Below are positions 1 to 8,090 of a stretch of DNA of 64,000 bases, one piece after another; positions within the stretch are counted from its first letter, which is position 1, and each line of letters starts with the position of its first letter. The notes under the pieces are model-generated. The model worked only from the letters and a program-made list of their open reading frames with translations. It was not told the origin of the DNA and did not search any database. The translations under genes and the position numbers were made by a program. Source of the stretch: Candidatus Cloacimonetes bacterium HGW-Cloacimonetes-2 (GTDB lineage: Bacteria; Cloacimonadota; Cloacimonadia; Cloacimonadales; Cloacimonadaceae); NCBI GenBank assembly GCA_002842035.1, contig PHBP01000001.1:295198-359197 (forward strand), in the 5' to 3' direction.

Positions 1-369
1 GTACTCAAGCCTGAGAAGCTGATCGAGATGCGTAGGGTGATCGATAATATCTATATGGAAGCCAAGCTCAAAGACTATATACTCCACCTGGTGCAGGCAA
101 CCCGTCATCCGGAGCGCTATCCCAGGCTGACCTCGCTCAAGGGATTGATCGAGTATGGAGCATCACCCCGAGCCGTGATCTATATGGCAAGAGCTGCCAA
201 GGCCAATGCTTATATCGAGCACCGTGGCTATGTTATCCCTGATGATATCAAGGCAGTGGGAAGAGATGTTCTGCGGCACCGAGTGATACTATCCTACGAA
301 GCAGAAGCAGAACAGCTCAATACAGAAGAAATAGTAGCCAGGATCTTTGACGAGATAGAAGTCCCCTGA
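1..369 (+). CDS. MoxR-family AAA+ ATPase, C-terminal part (5' truncated by window edge)
   Basis: The reading frame is open from base 1 and ends at the TGA at 367-369. About 122 C-terminal residues are visible. They match the lid region of MoxR ATPases: the run TSLKGLIEYGASPRA followed by AKANAYIEHRGYVIPDDI is characteristic of the family. The Walker motifs would lie upstream of the window. MoxR ATPases act as chaperones for von Willebrand factor A (VWA) proteins encoded beside them, and two VWA genes plus a DUF58 gene follow here. The stop codon overlaps the next ATG (TGATG), so the gene is the visible head of the Bat operon. Confidence 0.9.
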   Translation, partial: VLKPEKLIEMRRVIDNIYMEAKLKDYILHLVQATRHPERYPRLTSLKGLIEYGASPRAVIYMARAAKANAYIEHRGYVIPDDIKAVGRDVLRHRVILSYEAEAEQLNTEEIVARIFDEIEVP

Positions 370-1265
370 TGCAAACCCAAAGCCCATCGGAAATCCTCAA
401 GCGAATACGCAAGATAGAGATACGAACCGCCGGGATAGTGAATGAACTATTCAGTGGGGAGTATCACTCTTCTTTCCGTGGGCAGGGCTTGGAATTTGCC
501 GAAGTAAGGGAGTATCAACCCGGGGACAATTACAAGAGTATAGATTGGAATGTGTCGGCTAGATTTGGCATCCCTTATATCAAGAAGTTTCAAGAAACAC
601 GTGAACTATCGGTCTTTTTCATCATTGACAGCAGTGCCTCGCTTGATTTTGGCACCAAGGTTGCCTTCAAGCGCGAGAGACTTGCAGAAATAGCAGCCGT
701 GCTGTCCTTCTCCGCTCTATCCAATAACGACAAGGTGGGGCTGATAATGCACTCCACCAAGCTGGAAAAATATCTCCCTGCCAGAAAGGGCAGAAACAGC
801 GCGCTGCAGATCCTGAGAGAAATCCTCTATCATCAGGCATCAGAACACGGCACCTCTCTCAGTGGAGCCTTTGAGTATGCAGCGAGAGTGCTGAAGAAGC
901 GCTCTATCATCTTCATTATGTCAGATTTCTTTGACCAGGAATATGAAAAACCCCTTAGAATCTTGGCACGCAAGCACGATGTGATTGCCCTGCAGATCCT
1001 GGATGATGCAGATCTGGAACTTCCCGATGCAGGAATCCTGAGACTCAAGGATCCGGAAACCGGCAATATAGTAACGGTCAATAGCTCATCAGCTTATATC
1101 CGACAAGCATATAAGAAGCAAGCTGCCATAGAACAGGAGAAACTGATCCAAAGCCTGAGAGGGATGAAGGTAGAACACGTACTAATCCGCAGCAGTGATT
1201 CCTATATTGATGAACTGCGTAAGCTCTTTGAGAAACGTGCGCGCAGGAGTCGTAGCCGCAGATGA
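369..1265 (+). CDS. DUF58 family protein (MoxR-associated VWA-like)
   Basis: 298 residues. The DUF58 signature is visible around residues 37-75 (GQGLEFAEVREYQPGD, then SIDWNVSAR). A VWA-like fold follows with a MIDAS-type DxSxS at residues 87-91 (DSSAS). There is no signal peptide or membrane span, so it is probably cytoplasmic. DUF58 genes almost always follow moxR and are thought to be MoxR partners; the exact function is not known. The start ATG overlaps the moxR stop, and the 3' end overlaps the next gene by 4 bases (ATGA), which indicates translational coupling. The C-terminus is strongly basic (RARRSRSRR). Confidence 0.9.
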   Translation: MQTQSPSEILKRIRKIEIRTAGIVNELFSGEYHSSFRGQGLEFAEVREYQPGDNYKSIDWNVSARFGIPYIKKFQETRELSVFFIIDSSASLDFGTKVAFKRERLAEIAAVLSFSALSNNDKVGLIMHSTKLEKYLPARKGRNSALQILREILYHQASEHGTSLSGAFEYAARVLKKRSIIFIMSDFFDQEYEKPLRILARKHDVIALQILDDADLELPDAGILRLKDPETGNIVTVNSSSAYIRQAYKKQAAIEQEKLIQSLRGMKVEHVLIRSSDSYIDELRKLFEKRARRSRSRR

Positions 1266-2194
1266 GGAAGCCAGTCCTGATACTAGTGATGCTCTTTTAC
1301 ACTGCCATTATGGTAGCTGGGATCAGCCAAACGCTGGAAGACGCAGATTCGCTTACAGTGGGTTCTCGCTTCAAACTGAGCGTGAAGGCAGATTTTGCTA
1401 TCAATCGAGTAGTGATTCCTGACAGCCTAAGTGGATTTGAAGTAATCAGCAATCAACGTATCACCAAAAATGCAGATTTCCCCTATGTAGAACTTAGCAT
1501 CGTGCCTTTACAAACTGGTGCCCTTAGCTTTCCTCCTCTTGTCGTGGAGCCTGTAGTGCCTGCCGGACAGACATTCAGCACCGATAGATTCAGGATAAAC
1601 GTGTTGGAAGTACGCGCCAGGGAAGACGAGACACTGCGGGATATCAAGCCACCCAAACGCTATCCCTGGCAGAAAGCTTGGTGGATATATATCGCTGCCT
1701 TGTTAATGGCAATTGCTGCCGGGATTTGGCAGCTTAGCAGCTATCTGGCTAGCCGAAAGAAGCCTGTCCGTGTAATCGACGTTCCCAAGACCAAGCCTGT
1801 AGAACGCGTTCTCGAACCTTGGGAGCTAGCTTTGCAACGCTTGGAGCAAGTCCTGTCGCTAAACCTGGCAGAACAAGGACAGATTACTGAGCTCCATTTC
1901 CGTCTAGCCCAAATCCTAAGAGCCTATCTGGAACAGGTCTATCGCTTCCCTGCCCTCGAGATGACAACTAATGAGACACTTAGAAGCCTACATCGGATTC
2001 AGGTATCACGCTTTCAGGAGATCAGAGCGTTTCTGCAAGCCTGCGATATTATCAAATTTGCCAAAGGGAGCACGAACTCCCAAGACTTGGACAAACGTAT
2101 AGACTGGCTGAGAGAGTATTTCCTCGCTCAGGATCCCTTGAAAAGCAGAATCAGTATCAGTAAAGAGGGAGATGACAGTGTTTCGTCTGGCTAA
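1262..2194 (+). CDS. Membrane-anchored BatD/DUF4381-like protein of the Bat operon
   Basis: 310 residues. An N-terminal signal peptide (about 1-20) precedes a periplasmic beta-sandwich-like region (about 25-120) resembling the protective-antigen-like repeats of BatD. One membrane span follows at about 140-160 and a cytoplasmic helical domain at about 180-300. The architecture is that of a short BatD or DUF4381 protein, which normally sits between DUF58 and the VWA genes in such operons. It overlaps both neighbours (ATGA upstream; 23 bases with batA downstream). Family placement comes from architecture and position, not from a catalytic motif; none was seen. Confidence 0.65.
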   Translation: MRKPVLILVMLFYTAIMVAGISQTLEDADSLTVGSRFKLSVKADFAINRVVIPDSLSGFEVISNQRITKNADFPYVELSIVPLQTGALSFPPLVVEPVVPAGQTFSTDRFRINVLEVRAREDETLRDIKPPKRYPWQKAWWIYIAALLMAIAAGIWQLSSYLASRKKPVRVIDVPKTKPVERVLEPWELALQRLEQVLSLNLAEQGQITELHFRLAQILRAYLEQVYRFPALEMTTNETLRSLHRIQVSRFQEIRAFLQACDIIKFAKGSTNSQDLDKRIDWLREYFLAQDPLKSRISISKEGDDSVSSG

Positions 2195-3167
2195 TCCAAT
2201 CTATCTTCTGGGTCTCCTGCTGATACCCCTCTACCTCTATCTCCAATTTGGCAAACGTGAAAGCCTAAGCCTACCCTTTGCCAGACTGCGTATCCTATTG
2301 CAGCTAAAAGCTGATAAGAAGCTATGGCGCTTCATCTTTCCAATACTCCATTGCCTGATGATCTTGTTTCTGGTACTTGCTCTTGCCAGACCCCAATGGG
2401 GACGAGGCATCAGGGATATCAGCCAGAAAGGCGTAGATATAGTAATAGCAATTGATGTAAGCGGATCAATGCTGGCTATGGATTTTGCCCCGGATAACCG
2501 CCTCAAAGCTGCTGTCCGGGTAGCATCCGATTTTGTAAACAGACGCCCCAACGACCGCTTTGGACTGATTGCCTTCTCTGAGTTTGCAATCACGCAAAGC
2601 CCCCTCACATTTGACCAACGCGCAATGCTAGACCAGCTTGATAAACTCGAAGTCAATATTGATGCATCCGGAACAGCTATTGGCCTAGGCTTGGCAAAAG
2701 CTGTCGCAAGACTAAAGGATTCCAAAGCAAAGACCCGCCTGGTGATTTTGATCACAGATGGAGTAAACAATTCAGGCGAGATCGATCCCCTCAGCGCAGC
2801 ACAGATGGCAAAAGCCTTTGGCATCAAGGTATATCCTATCGGAGTCGGCAGCACCGGACTCGTAAATTTCCCATTTCAACACCCTCTGTTTGGCACCCAG
2901 TATCAAAGAGTCCAGATCGAGCTCGATATGGTGACTCTGGATCGTATTGCGGAGCTTACCGGAACAGGTAAAGCAGCACTTGCGACCGACGCAGCCCAGT
3001 TCAAAGCAATTATGCAGCAGATCGATCAGATGGAAAAGACGGAATTTGATATAAAGCTCCAATACGACTGGCGGGATCGCTATCACAATCTCCTCTGGCT
3101 TGCTCTATTGTTAATGATCCTGGATCTCGGCCTCAAACTAATCTTAATCCCCATCCTTCCGGATTGA
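2172..3167 (+). CDS. batA: BatA-like VWA domain membrane protein
   Basis: 331 residues. Two N-terminal membrane spans (about 7-25 and 55-73) are followed by a VWA domain of about 190 residues with a complete MIDAS DxSxS (DVSGS, residues 95-99) and a final span near the C-terminus (about 308-328). This is the BatA layout of Bacteroidetes Bat operons, where BatA and BatB form membrane complexes implicated in stress or aerotolerance. The ATG at 2172 lies inside the preceding gene and has a purine-rich site (agaggga) just upstream, so translation is probably coupled. The VWA domain faces the periplasm by topology prediction (inference). Confidence 0.85.
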   Translation: MTVFRLANPIYLLGLLLIPLYLYLQFGKRESLSLPFARLRILLQLKADKKLWRFIFPILHCLMILFLVLALARPQWGRGIRDISQKGVDIVIAIDVSGSMLAMDFAPDNRLKAAVRVASDFVNRRPNDRFGLIAFSEFAITQSPLTFDQRAMLDQLDKLEVNIDASGTAIGLGLAKAVARLKDSKAKTRLVILITDGVNNSGEIDPLSAAQMAKAFGIKVYPIGVGSTGLVNFPFQHPLFGTQYQRVQIELDMVTLDRIAELTGTGKAALATDAAQFKAIMQQIDQMEKTEFDIKLQYDWRDRYHNLLWLALLLMILDLGLKLILIPILPD

Positions 3168-3170
3168 CCT

Positions 3171-4145
3171 ATGCGATTTGAGAATCCCTGGCTACTACTG
3201 CTATTAATACTGGTCCTGCCGATGATCTGGCTCTTGTGGAGGCTCAAGCATACCCGCAACAGGCGTTTTCTGTCATTTGCCCAAGAACAATTCTACTCCC
3301 AATATTACAGCTCTTTGTCACCCTTCTATTCTGTTCTGAAGCTCGTGATGCAGATTCTGGCATTTGGCTTCCTGATCATTGCTCTTGCAGGTCCACAGTG
3401 GGATTATCAGGTAGAAGAGATAAAGACCTCCGGTCTGGATATAATATGTGCCATAGACATTTCCCGCAGTATGGATGCCACTGATATGCTCCCCAGCCGT
3501 CTGGCACGGGCAAAACTGCAGATATCATCCTTTATCGACGAGCTTGAGGGCGATCGGATCGGCATTATAGCTTTTGCCGGAAATGCTACATTGGAAGCTC
3601 CCCTTACAGACGACTATGAGGCCGTACGAATGGTCATCAGCAGCCTTAGCAGCTCGATGGCTGTGAAGCTGGGAACCGATATAGGATCGGCTCTGGATCT
3701 TGCTGCTAAGTCATTTGATGCCAGCGAAGGCAACAGCATCCTGATCCTGATCTCCGATGGAGAAAACCTGGGATCTGAAGCAATTGAGAAAGCCCGAAAA
3801 CTTAGCTCAATGGGTGTAAGCATCCACACTATGGGCGTAGGCACTGAAAGCGGAACCAAGATCTCCAATCCCGAGACAGGTGATGAGATCACCAGCTACC
3901 TGGATGTCAAAAGCCTTAGCCGGATTGCCTCAGCCGGAGGCGGTGAGTTCTTTAACGTAACCCCCGGGCAAAGCGAAATCGGCGAGCTTCTGAGCCGGCT
4001 ATATGGAAAGGAACGCAGCCGTTTGGATGGTCGCCGCGTGCAGAGCTTGAAAGATCAGTACCAGCTATTTCTGATGATGTCTTTGATCTTTATCCTGATC
4101 GATATCTTGATCGTTCCATACCGTAAAAAAGGTCTAGTCCAGTGA
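3171..4145 (+). CDS. batB: BatB-like VWA domain membrane protein
   Basis: 324 residues, paralogous in layout to the preceding BatA: two N-terminal spans (about 6-25 and 56-73), a VWA domain with MIDAS DxSxS (DISRS, residues 96-100) and a C-terminal span (about 300-317). The sequence RPQW/GPQW just before the VWA domain is shared by both proteins. Only 3 bases separate it from batA, and its TGA overlaps the GTG start of batC. BatB is the usual partner of BatA in the MoxR-controlled complex. Confidence 0.85.
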   Translation: MRFENPWLLLLLILVLPMIWLLWRLKHTRNRRFLSFAQEQFYSQYYSSLSPFYSVLKLVMQILAFGFLIIALAGPQWDYQVEEIKTSGLDIICAIDISRSMDATDMLPSRLARAKLQISSFIDELEGDRIGIIAFAGNATLEAPLTDDYEAVRMVISSLSSSMAVKLGTDIGSALDLAAKSFDASEGNSILILISDGENLGSEAIEKARKLSSMGVSIHTMGVGTESGTKISNPETGDEITSYLDVKSLSRIASAGGGEFFNVTPGQSEIGELLSRLYGKERSRLDGRRVQSLKDQYQLFLMMSLIFILIDILIVPYRKKGLVQ

Positions 4146-4765
4146 AAAAGCCTAAACACTTGAAATTAATACTTGTTATTGTAGCGATACTTCCACTGCT
4201 CGTCCTCCTGATCGAGTCGCTGCTGTTTCCGCATCTAATCAAGAACAGCATCGCAGACTTGCTGTTTAAAAGCGGAGACTACGCTAACGCCCAGGATATA
4301 TACCAAAAGCTCAATGCCCGAGCTGATATGGATTCCATCGCAACCGCGAATATAGCCAAAACACTCTATAAACAAGGTTCTTATCCTGCTGCTCTGGACA
4401 GCCTGAAGATACTGGAGCGCCAATCAGAACTAGGAAGCGACATCCTCTACGACCTGGGCAACATAGCTTTCCAACTGGAACGTTACCAGGATGCGCTCAA
4501 TTACTACAAACGAGCCTTGCTCCAAAACCCAGCAGATTACGATCTGAAAGCAAACTACGAGCTTGCTTTGCGTAAGCTGAATCAGCAAAACCCTCCCCCA
4601 CCTCCCCCTCAAGGTGGAAAAGATAATGAGGAAGAAGACCAAGAGCCTGATCCCGCCAGGCAGGAAGATCTGAGAAACATACTGGAGGGATTGGACCAGA
4701 AGGAATCCCGCGATAGGCAAAACCAACAGCAAAACCGCGAAGGCAGCTCCGGTAAGTGGTGGTAG
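4142..4765 (+). CDS. batC: BatC-like TPR protein
   Basis: 207 residues, GTG start overlapping the batB stop (GTGA). An N-terminal membrane anchor or signal (about 8-28) precedes three TPR-like repeats (about 35-145) and a low-complexity tail containing a run of six prolines and many Glu, Gln and Asp residues. BatC proteins in Bat operons are TPR proteins with the same signal-TPR layout and presumably act as a periplasmic scaffold for BatA/B. The charged, proline-rich tail is typical and not conserved in sequence. Confidence 0.75.
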   Translation: MKKPKHLKLILVIVAILPLLVLLIESLLFPHLIKNSIADLLFKSGDYANAQDIYQKLNARADMDSIATANIAKTLYKQGSYPAALDSLKILERQSELGSDILYDLGNIAFQLERYQDALNYYKRALLQNPADYDLKANYELALRKLNQQNPPPPPPQGGKDNEEEDQEPDPARQEDLRNILEGLDQKESRDRQNQQQNREGSSGKWW

Positions 4766-4766
4766 A

Positions 4767-6536
4767 ATGAAACGCCTGATACCTTTGATCTTGCTTTGTA
4801 TCATGGCAATCCCGGCTCTTGGAGCGATCAGGGTGATGAGCAGTGTAAACAAAAATACCATTGCCCTCGATGAACAAGTCCAGTTTACAATAAAAGTCAC
4901 CAGCGACAGCGAACTAAAGATGGATGATCCACCTGCTCCGCGCATCTCAGGATTCAGCTTCCGTAATATGTTTACCCGGAGCTCACAGCAGATCAGTATC
5001 ATCAATCTTAGACGTCAAATAGAGCTAAGTAAAGAGTATGTTTATGTTTATCTTCCGGGTACTACCGGAGATTTCTTGATACCTGCTCAGAGCATAAGAA
5101 TTGCCGGAAACACATACTCTACCAATCCAATCAAGATAAAAGTCGTAGCCGCCGGGGCAGGCTCACCTGCTCCCAGCCGTAGCTACAGCCCCTTCAATCC
5201 TTTCAGCTTTGATGAGCCGGATTTTGAACCGGATTACAGATCACTTGATGACGTCTTTCTGATCAGCATTCCCGCTACCAATACAATCTACCGGGGTGAA
5301 CCGGTGGTCGTGTCCTACTATCTATATGCCAGCTCCCCCATCGGATCCTTCCAGCTTAGAGGCGAGGAAGACTTTCCCGGATATGGCAAGTCTATCTTCT
5401 ATCAACCGGACAAGCTGGATTTTGAGCGGGTGACTTACAACGGACGCAATTATACCCGGGCTTTGATCAAACGCATAGCCCTCTCTCCCCAAAGCACCGG
5501 ACAGATCAGGGTTCCGCGGATCAGCGGTTCTGCCAGGCTGTACAACTACGGCTATCAGAGCAAAGCGGTACAATCTGCAGATAGCAGGATAAACGTCTTA
5601 CCGCTCCCGGATAACGGACGTCCCACAAACTTCAGCGGAGCAGTAGGTCGCTTTAGCATCAGCGAAAGCCTGAGCCCCAAAGGGATCAATCTGGGAGATG
5701 CGATCACCTATAGCCTGGTGATCGAAGGCAGAGGCAATTTTAACCAGTTTGCCGCAAATCCTGCCGTAACACAGCCCAATCTCAAGATCTCAAGCCCACA
5801 GATTGTCGATAACCTTACCGCCGGCATAGATGGCAGACGTACCGTAATCTATACGATCCTGCCTCAGGCAGCCGGCAGCTATGAGATACCCGATCTCAGC
5901 TTCAATTGGTTTGATTCCGCCAGTGGACGCTACCGGGTGTTTCAGAGCAAGAGATTTATGGTTGAGGTAAAACCAGCCACTGTATTCTCTCAATTCAACG
6001 ATCTGATCAGCCGGGACGCCCCTCTTTCGATTGGTGATTACAGTGGTGATAAGGCATTTGGCAATTACCCTATTCTGATCCGGAGCATAATCTATTGGCT
6101 CCCGGTTTGTCTGATTTTGATAGCTGTAATCATCTCAGCAATGTGGGCAAGGGAGAAAAGCCTCAAGCTAAAGAATCCCACCCGTTATGCCAAGATACAA
6201 GCTGAGAGGCAATTAGCCAGACATTTCAAGGAAGCCCAGGCTGCTGCTCAAAATCTCTCTATGGATTTTTACAGTTTGGCAGAAAAGGGCTTATCCGGCT
6301 TTATTGAAGAACGATACGGCCTGTCAAACCGTCTATCAAATGCCCAGAAACTGCAGTCTCTGGGCGAAATGCAGATATCTGAAAAGGTCATCAGGAATCT
6401 CGATGCCTTCCTGGAACGTTGCCAAAAGGTAAAGTTTATGCCTGGAGCAGCGGATGCAGCTTCACTCAATGAGGATCTGGTTCTCTTGCAGAATCTGGTA
6501 AGGCTGATCTCAGATGAACGGAGTAGCGGTATATGA
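4767..6536 (+). CDS. batD: BatD family protein
   Basis: 589 residues. A signal peptide (1-19, ending ALGA) precedes a long periplasmic beta-rich region (about 20-420) with the two-part BatD architecture, one membrane span at about 440-460 and a cytoplasmic helical tail. BatD is a large exported component of the MoxR/BatA/BatB system whose molecular role is not defined. The gene begins 1 base after batC and its TGA overlaps batE (ATGA), consistent with a single transcript from moxR to batE. Confidence 0.85.
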   Translation: MKRLIPLILLCIMAIPALGAIRVMSSVNKNTIALDEQVQFTIKVTSDSELKMDDPPAPRISGFSFRNMFTRSSQQISIINLRRQIELSKEYVYVYLPGTTGDFLIPAQSIRIAGNTYSTNPIKIKVVAAGAGSPAPSRSYSPFNPFSFDEPDFEPDYRSLDDVFLISIPATNTIYRGEPVVVSYYLYASSPIGSFQLRGEEDFPGYGKSIFYQPDKLDFERVTYNGRNYTRALIKRIALSPQSTGQIRVPRISGSARLYNYGYQSKAVQSADSRINVLPLPDNGRPTNFSGAVGRFSISESLSPKGINLGDAITYSLVIEGRGNFNQFAANPAVTQPNLKISSPQIVDNLTAGIDGRRTVIYTILPQAAGSYEIPDLSFNWFDSASGRYRVFQSKRFMVEVKPATVFSQFNDLISRDAPLSIGDYSGDKAFGNYPILIRSIIYWLPVCLILIAVIISAMWAREKSLKLKNPTRYAKIQAERQLARHFKEAQAAAQNLSMDFYSLAEKGLSGFIEERYGLSNRLSNAQKLQSLGEMQISEKVIRNLDAFLERCQKVKFMPGAADAASLNEDLVLLQNLVRLISDERSSGI

Positions 6537-7246
6537 AAGCGAGAGTTTTCCTGATCCTGTGCGCCTTGTCCTGTATTTTTACCCTTAACGCAGTCGATCA
6601 TTCAGCCAAGCTGGATGCTCTCAAAGCTGTTGAAGCAAAGGGGATAGAAAATCCTGATCTGTTTAACGATATAGGCTTGGCAAATTACCACCTAAACCGT
6701 CCTGCCCAAGCTAATCTCTACTTCCTGAAAGCTCTCAATCTCAATTCAGCTCACCGGGAAGCAGCGCACAACCTGGATTTCGTCTGCCGTCTGAGTAGAG
6801 ACCGGGAGCTTTATCCCCAAAGGCAGTTCCTTGAAACTGTTTTTTATGGAATATACGACTTCTTCAATCTAAACAGGGCTGCCATCGCTGCCCTGATAAT
6901 GCTACTCCTCTCCGCTCTCTGTCTGCATTGGTTGATGCACTGCGATCCGGATAAAGAGCGTGGCTTGCCCACCCTGCTCTTGATCATCAGTCTGCTCTTC
7001 TTGCTCTTTTTTTCTGGGCTTACAGCCACGAAAGCTTACCGGATGAGCCACAACAACAAAGCCGTAGTCAAAAGCGACAATACAGCTCTTTATAGCCGCC
7101 CGGAACGCACAGCCAGGAGCTCGATAGTGGTAAATGAAGCTCTTGTAGTACTGATTGGAGAACATCAGGCAGATTGGTCAAGAATCATCCTTCCTGATGG
7201 CAGTAGCCACTGGGTGCCAAGCTCCGCTTTACTGGCTGTCAGATAG
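6533..7246 (+). CDS. batE: BatE-like TPR/SH3b membrane protein
   Basis: 237 residues. A signal peptide (1-20) and a short TPR region (about 25-85) are followed by two membrane spans (about 117-137 and 145-168) and a C-terminal bacterial SH3-like domain (about 178-237) with the typical ALYSRPE start and HWVPSSALL end. The signal-TPR-2TM-SH3 order is that of BatE. It is the last gene of the Bat operon; the TAG at 7244-7246 is followed by a non-coding gap. Confidence 0.8.
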   Translation: MKARVFLILCALSCIFTLNAVDHSAKLDALKAVEAKGIENPDLFNDIGLANYHLNRPAQANLYFLKALNLNSAHREAAHNLDFVCRLSRDRELYPQRQFLETVFYGIYDFFNLNRAAIAALIMLLLSALCLHWLMHCDPDKERGLPTLLLIISLLFLLFFSGLTATKAYRMSHNNKAVVKSDNTALYSRPERTARSSIVVNEALVVLIGEHQADWSRIILPDGSSHWVPSSALLAVR

Positions 7247-7293
7247 CATCTTTCAGACAGTTTTCCCCATTCGGAGTAGCTGGTCTTCTTGAG

Positions 7294-7376
7294 ATCACCA
7301 GCAGATCAAGCCGAAATCAAGTCGAACGTGGTTCGAGGTGATTTCGGCTTGATTTGCTGATGATATGCTGTAGATC
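7294..7376. repeat. Intergenic palindromic repeat, copy 1
   Basis: Two arms of about 34 bases (7294-7327 and 7331-7364) are near-perfect reverse complements around a 3-base loop, with TCGAAC/GTTCGA at the tip and AATCAAG-type units in the stem. An outer box ATGCTGTAGATC follows at 7365-7376. Related copies lie at 44839, 53788 and 61160. It sits between the convergent ends of batE and rplQ. No open frame of note overlaps it. Confidence 0.9.
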
Positions 7377-7388
7377 ATAGGCAAGTGA

Positions 7389-7620
7389 TAGGTATCCCAT
7401 TGAGTCCTGAAGGGACGATATCTCTTAGCTAGGGTGTGGATACCCCTCGTAATAGTGGTGATACGAGATGAATGAAATCCCACTCCCAAGCACAAGGATA
7501 TTATCCTTATGCCTGGGAGTAGGGTGGCGGGGAGGAATTATCGGTATGTAACTCCGGTACCCAAGGCTCACGCCCTGGGCTATGGCACTTTCATTCCACC
7601 TTTCGCTGACGCTCCAATAC
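7389..7620. other. Hairpin-rich non-coding element in the batE-rplQ gap
   Basis: No credible gene lies here; short open frames on both strands lack ribosome sites and family resemblance. Several inverted repeats are visible: GTCC...GGAC near 7406-7418, a compound hairpin at 7482-7520 (ACTCCCA with TGGGAGT, enclosing the 15-base palindrome at 7494-7508), and a GGCTCACGCCCTGGGCTA motif near 7565-7582. From memory, similar CCTGGGCTA-containing elements are dispersed in other environmental genomes, but this could not be verified here. Confidence 0.4.
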
Positions 7621-7624
7621 TCCT

Positions 7625-7660
7625 TAAACGACAAGGCGGAGATGCTTTCGCATCTCCGCC
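7625..7660 (-). terminator. Terminator of the S10-spc-alpha operon
   Basis: Just beyond the rplQ stop on the minus strand, an 11-bp perfect stem (7635-7645 with 7650-7660, GGCGGAGATGC) closes a 4-base loop. On the minus strand it is followed by a moderately T-rich stretch (TTGTCGTTT). The strong stem and position support a factor-independent terminator. Confidence 0.7.
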
Positions 7661-7682
7661 ATTATATCTTCAAGACAGTGGT

Positions 7683-8090
7683 TTACTTGGCCAAGTCTTT
7701 GGCTTTGATTTTGTCTTTCTTGGGTTTTACAGCAGCCTCGCCAACGAATTCGATGATTGCCATAGGGGCTGAATCACCTTTGCGGAATCCGGCTTTGAGG
7801 ACGCGGGTATAACCTCCCGGGCGATCTGCGAAAGCCGGGGCGATTTCGTCGAACAACTTCTTGACCAGGGTTCTATCACCCAGCACGCTGTAAGCCAGAC
7901 GGCGTGAGTGGACAGTATTGGCCTTTCCGTAGGTAATGACGCGTTCGACATAGCGTCTCATCTCTTTTGCTTTGGGCAAGGTAGTCGTAAGTCTGCCGTG
8001 TTCGATCATGGATTTGACCAGGTTTCGCATCATCAGACGCAGCTGGTCGGTTTCCCTGCCGAAATTTCTACCTTCAACTCTGTGTCGCAT
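7683..8090 (-). CDS. rplQ: 50S ribosomal protein L17
   Basis: 135 residues; the N-terminus MRHRVEGRNFGRET and following LMMRNLVKSMI are the L17 core. L17 sits near the peptide exit tunnel. The C-terminus has a short Lys/Ala-rich extension beyond the usual 120-130 residues. The start overlaps the end of rpoA by 17 bases, with AAGGTG as ribosome site. It is the last gene of the cluster, directly before the terminator hairpin at 7625-7660. Confidence 0.97.
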   Translation of the reverse strand: MRHRVEGRNFGRETDQLRLMMRNLVKSMIEHGRLTTTLPKAKEMRRYVERVITYGKANTVHSRRLAYSVLGDRTLVKKLFDEIAPAFADRPGGYTRVLKAGFRKGDSAPMAIIEFVGEAAVKPKKDKIKAKDLAK

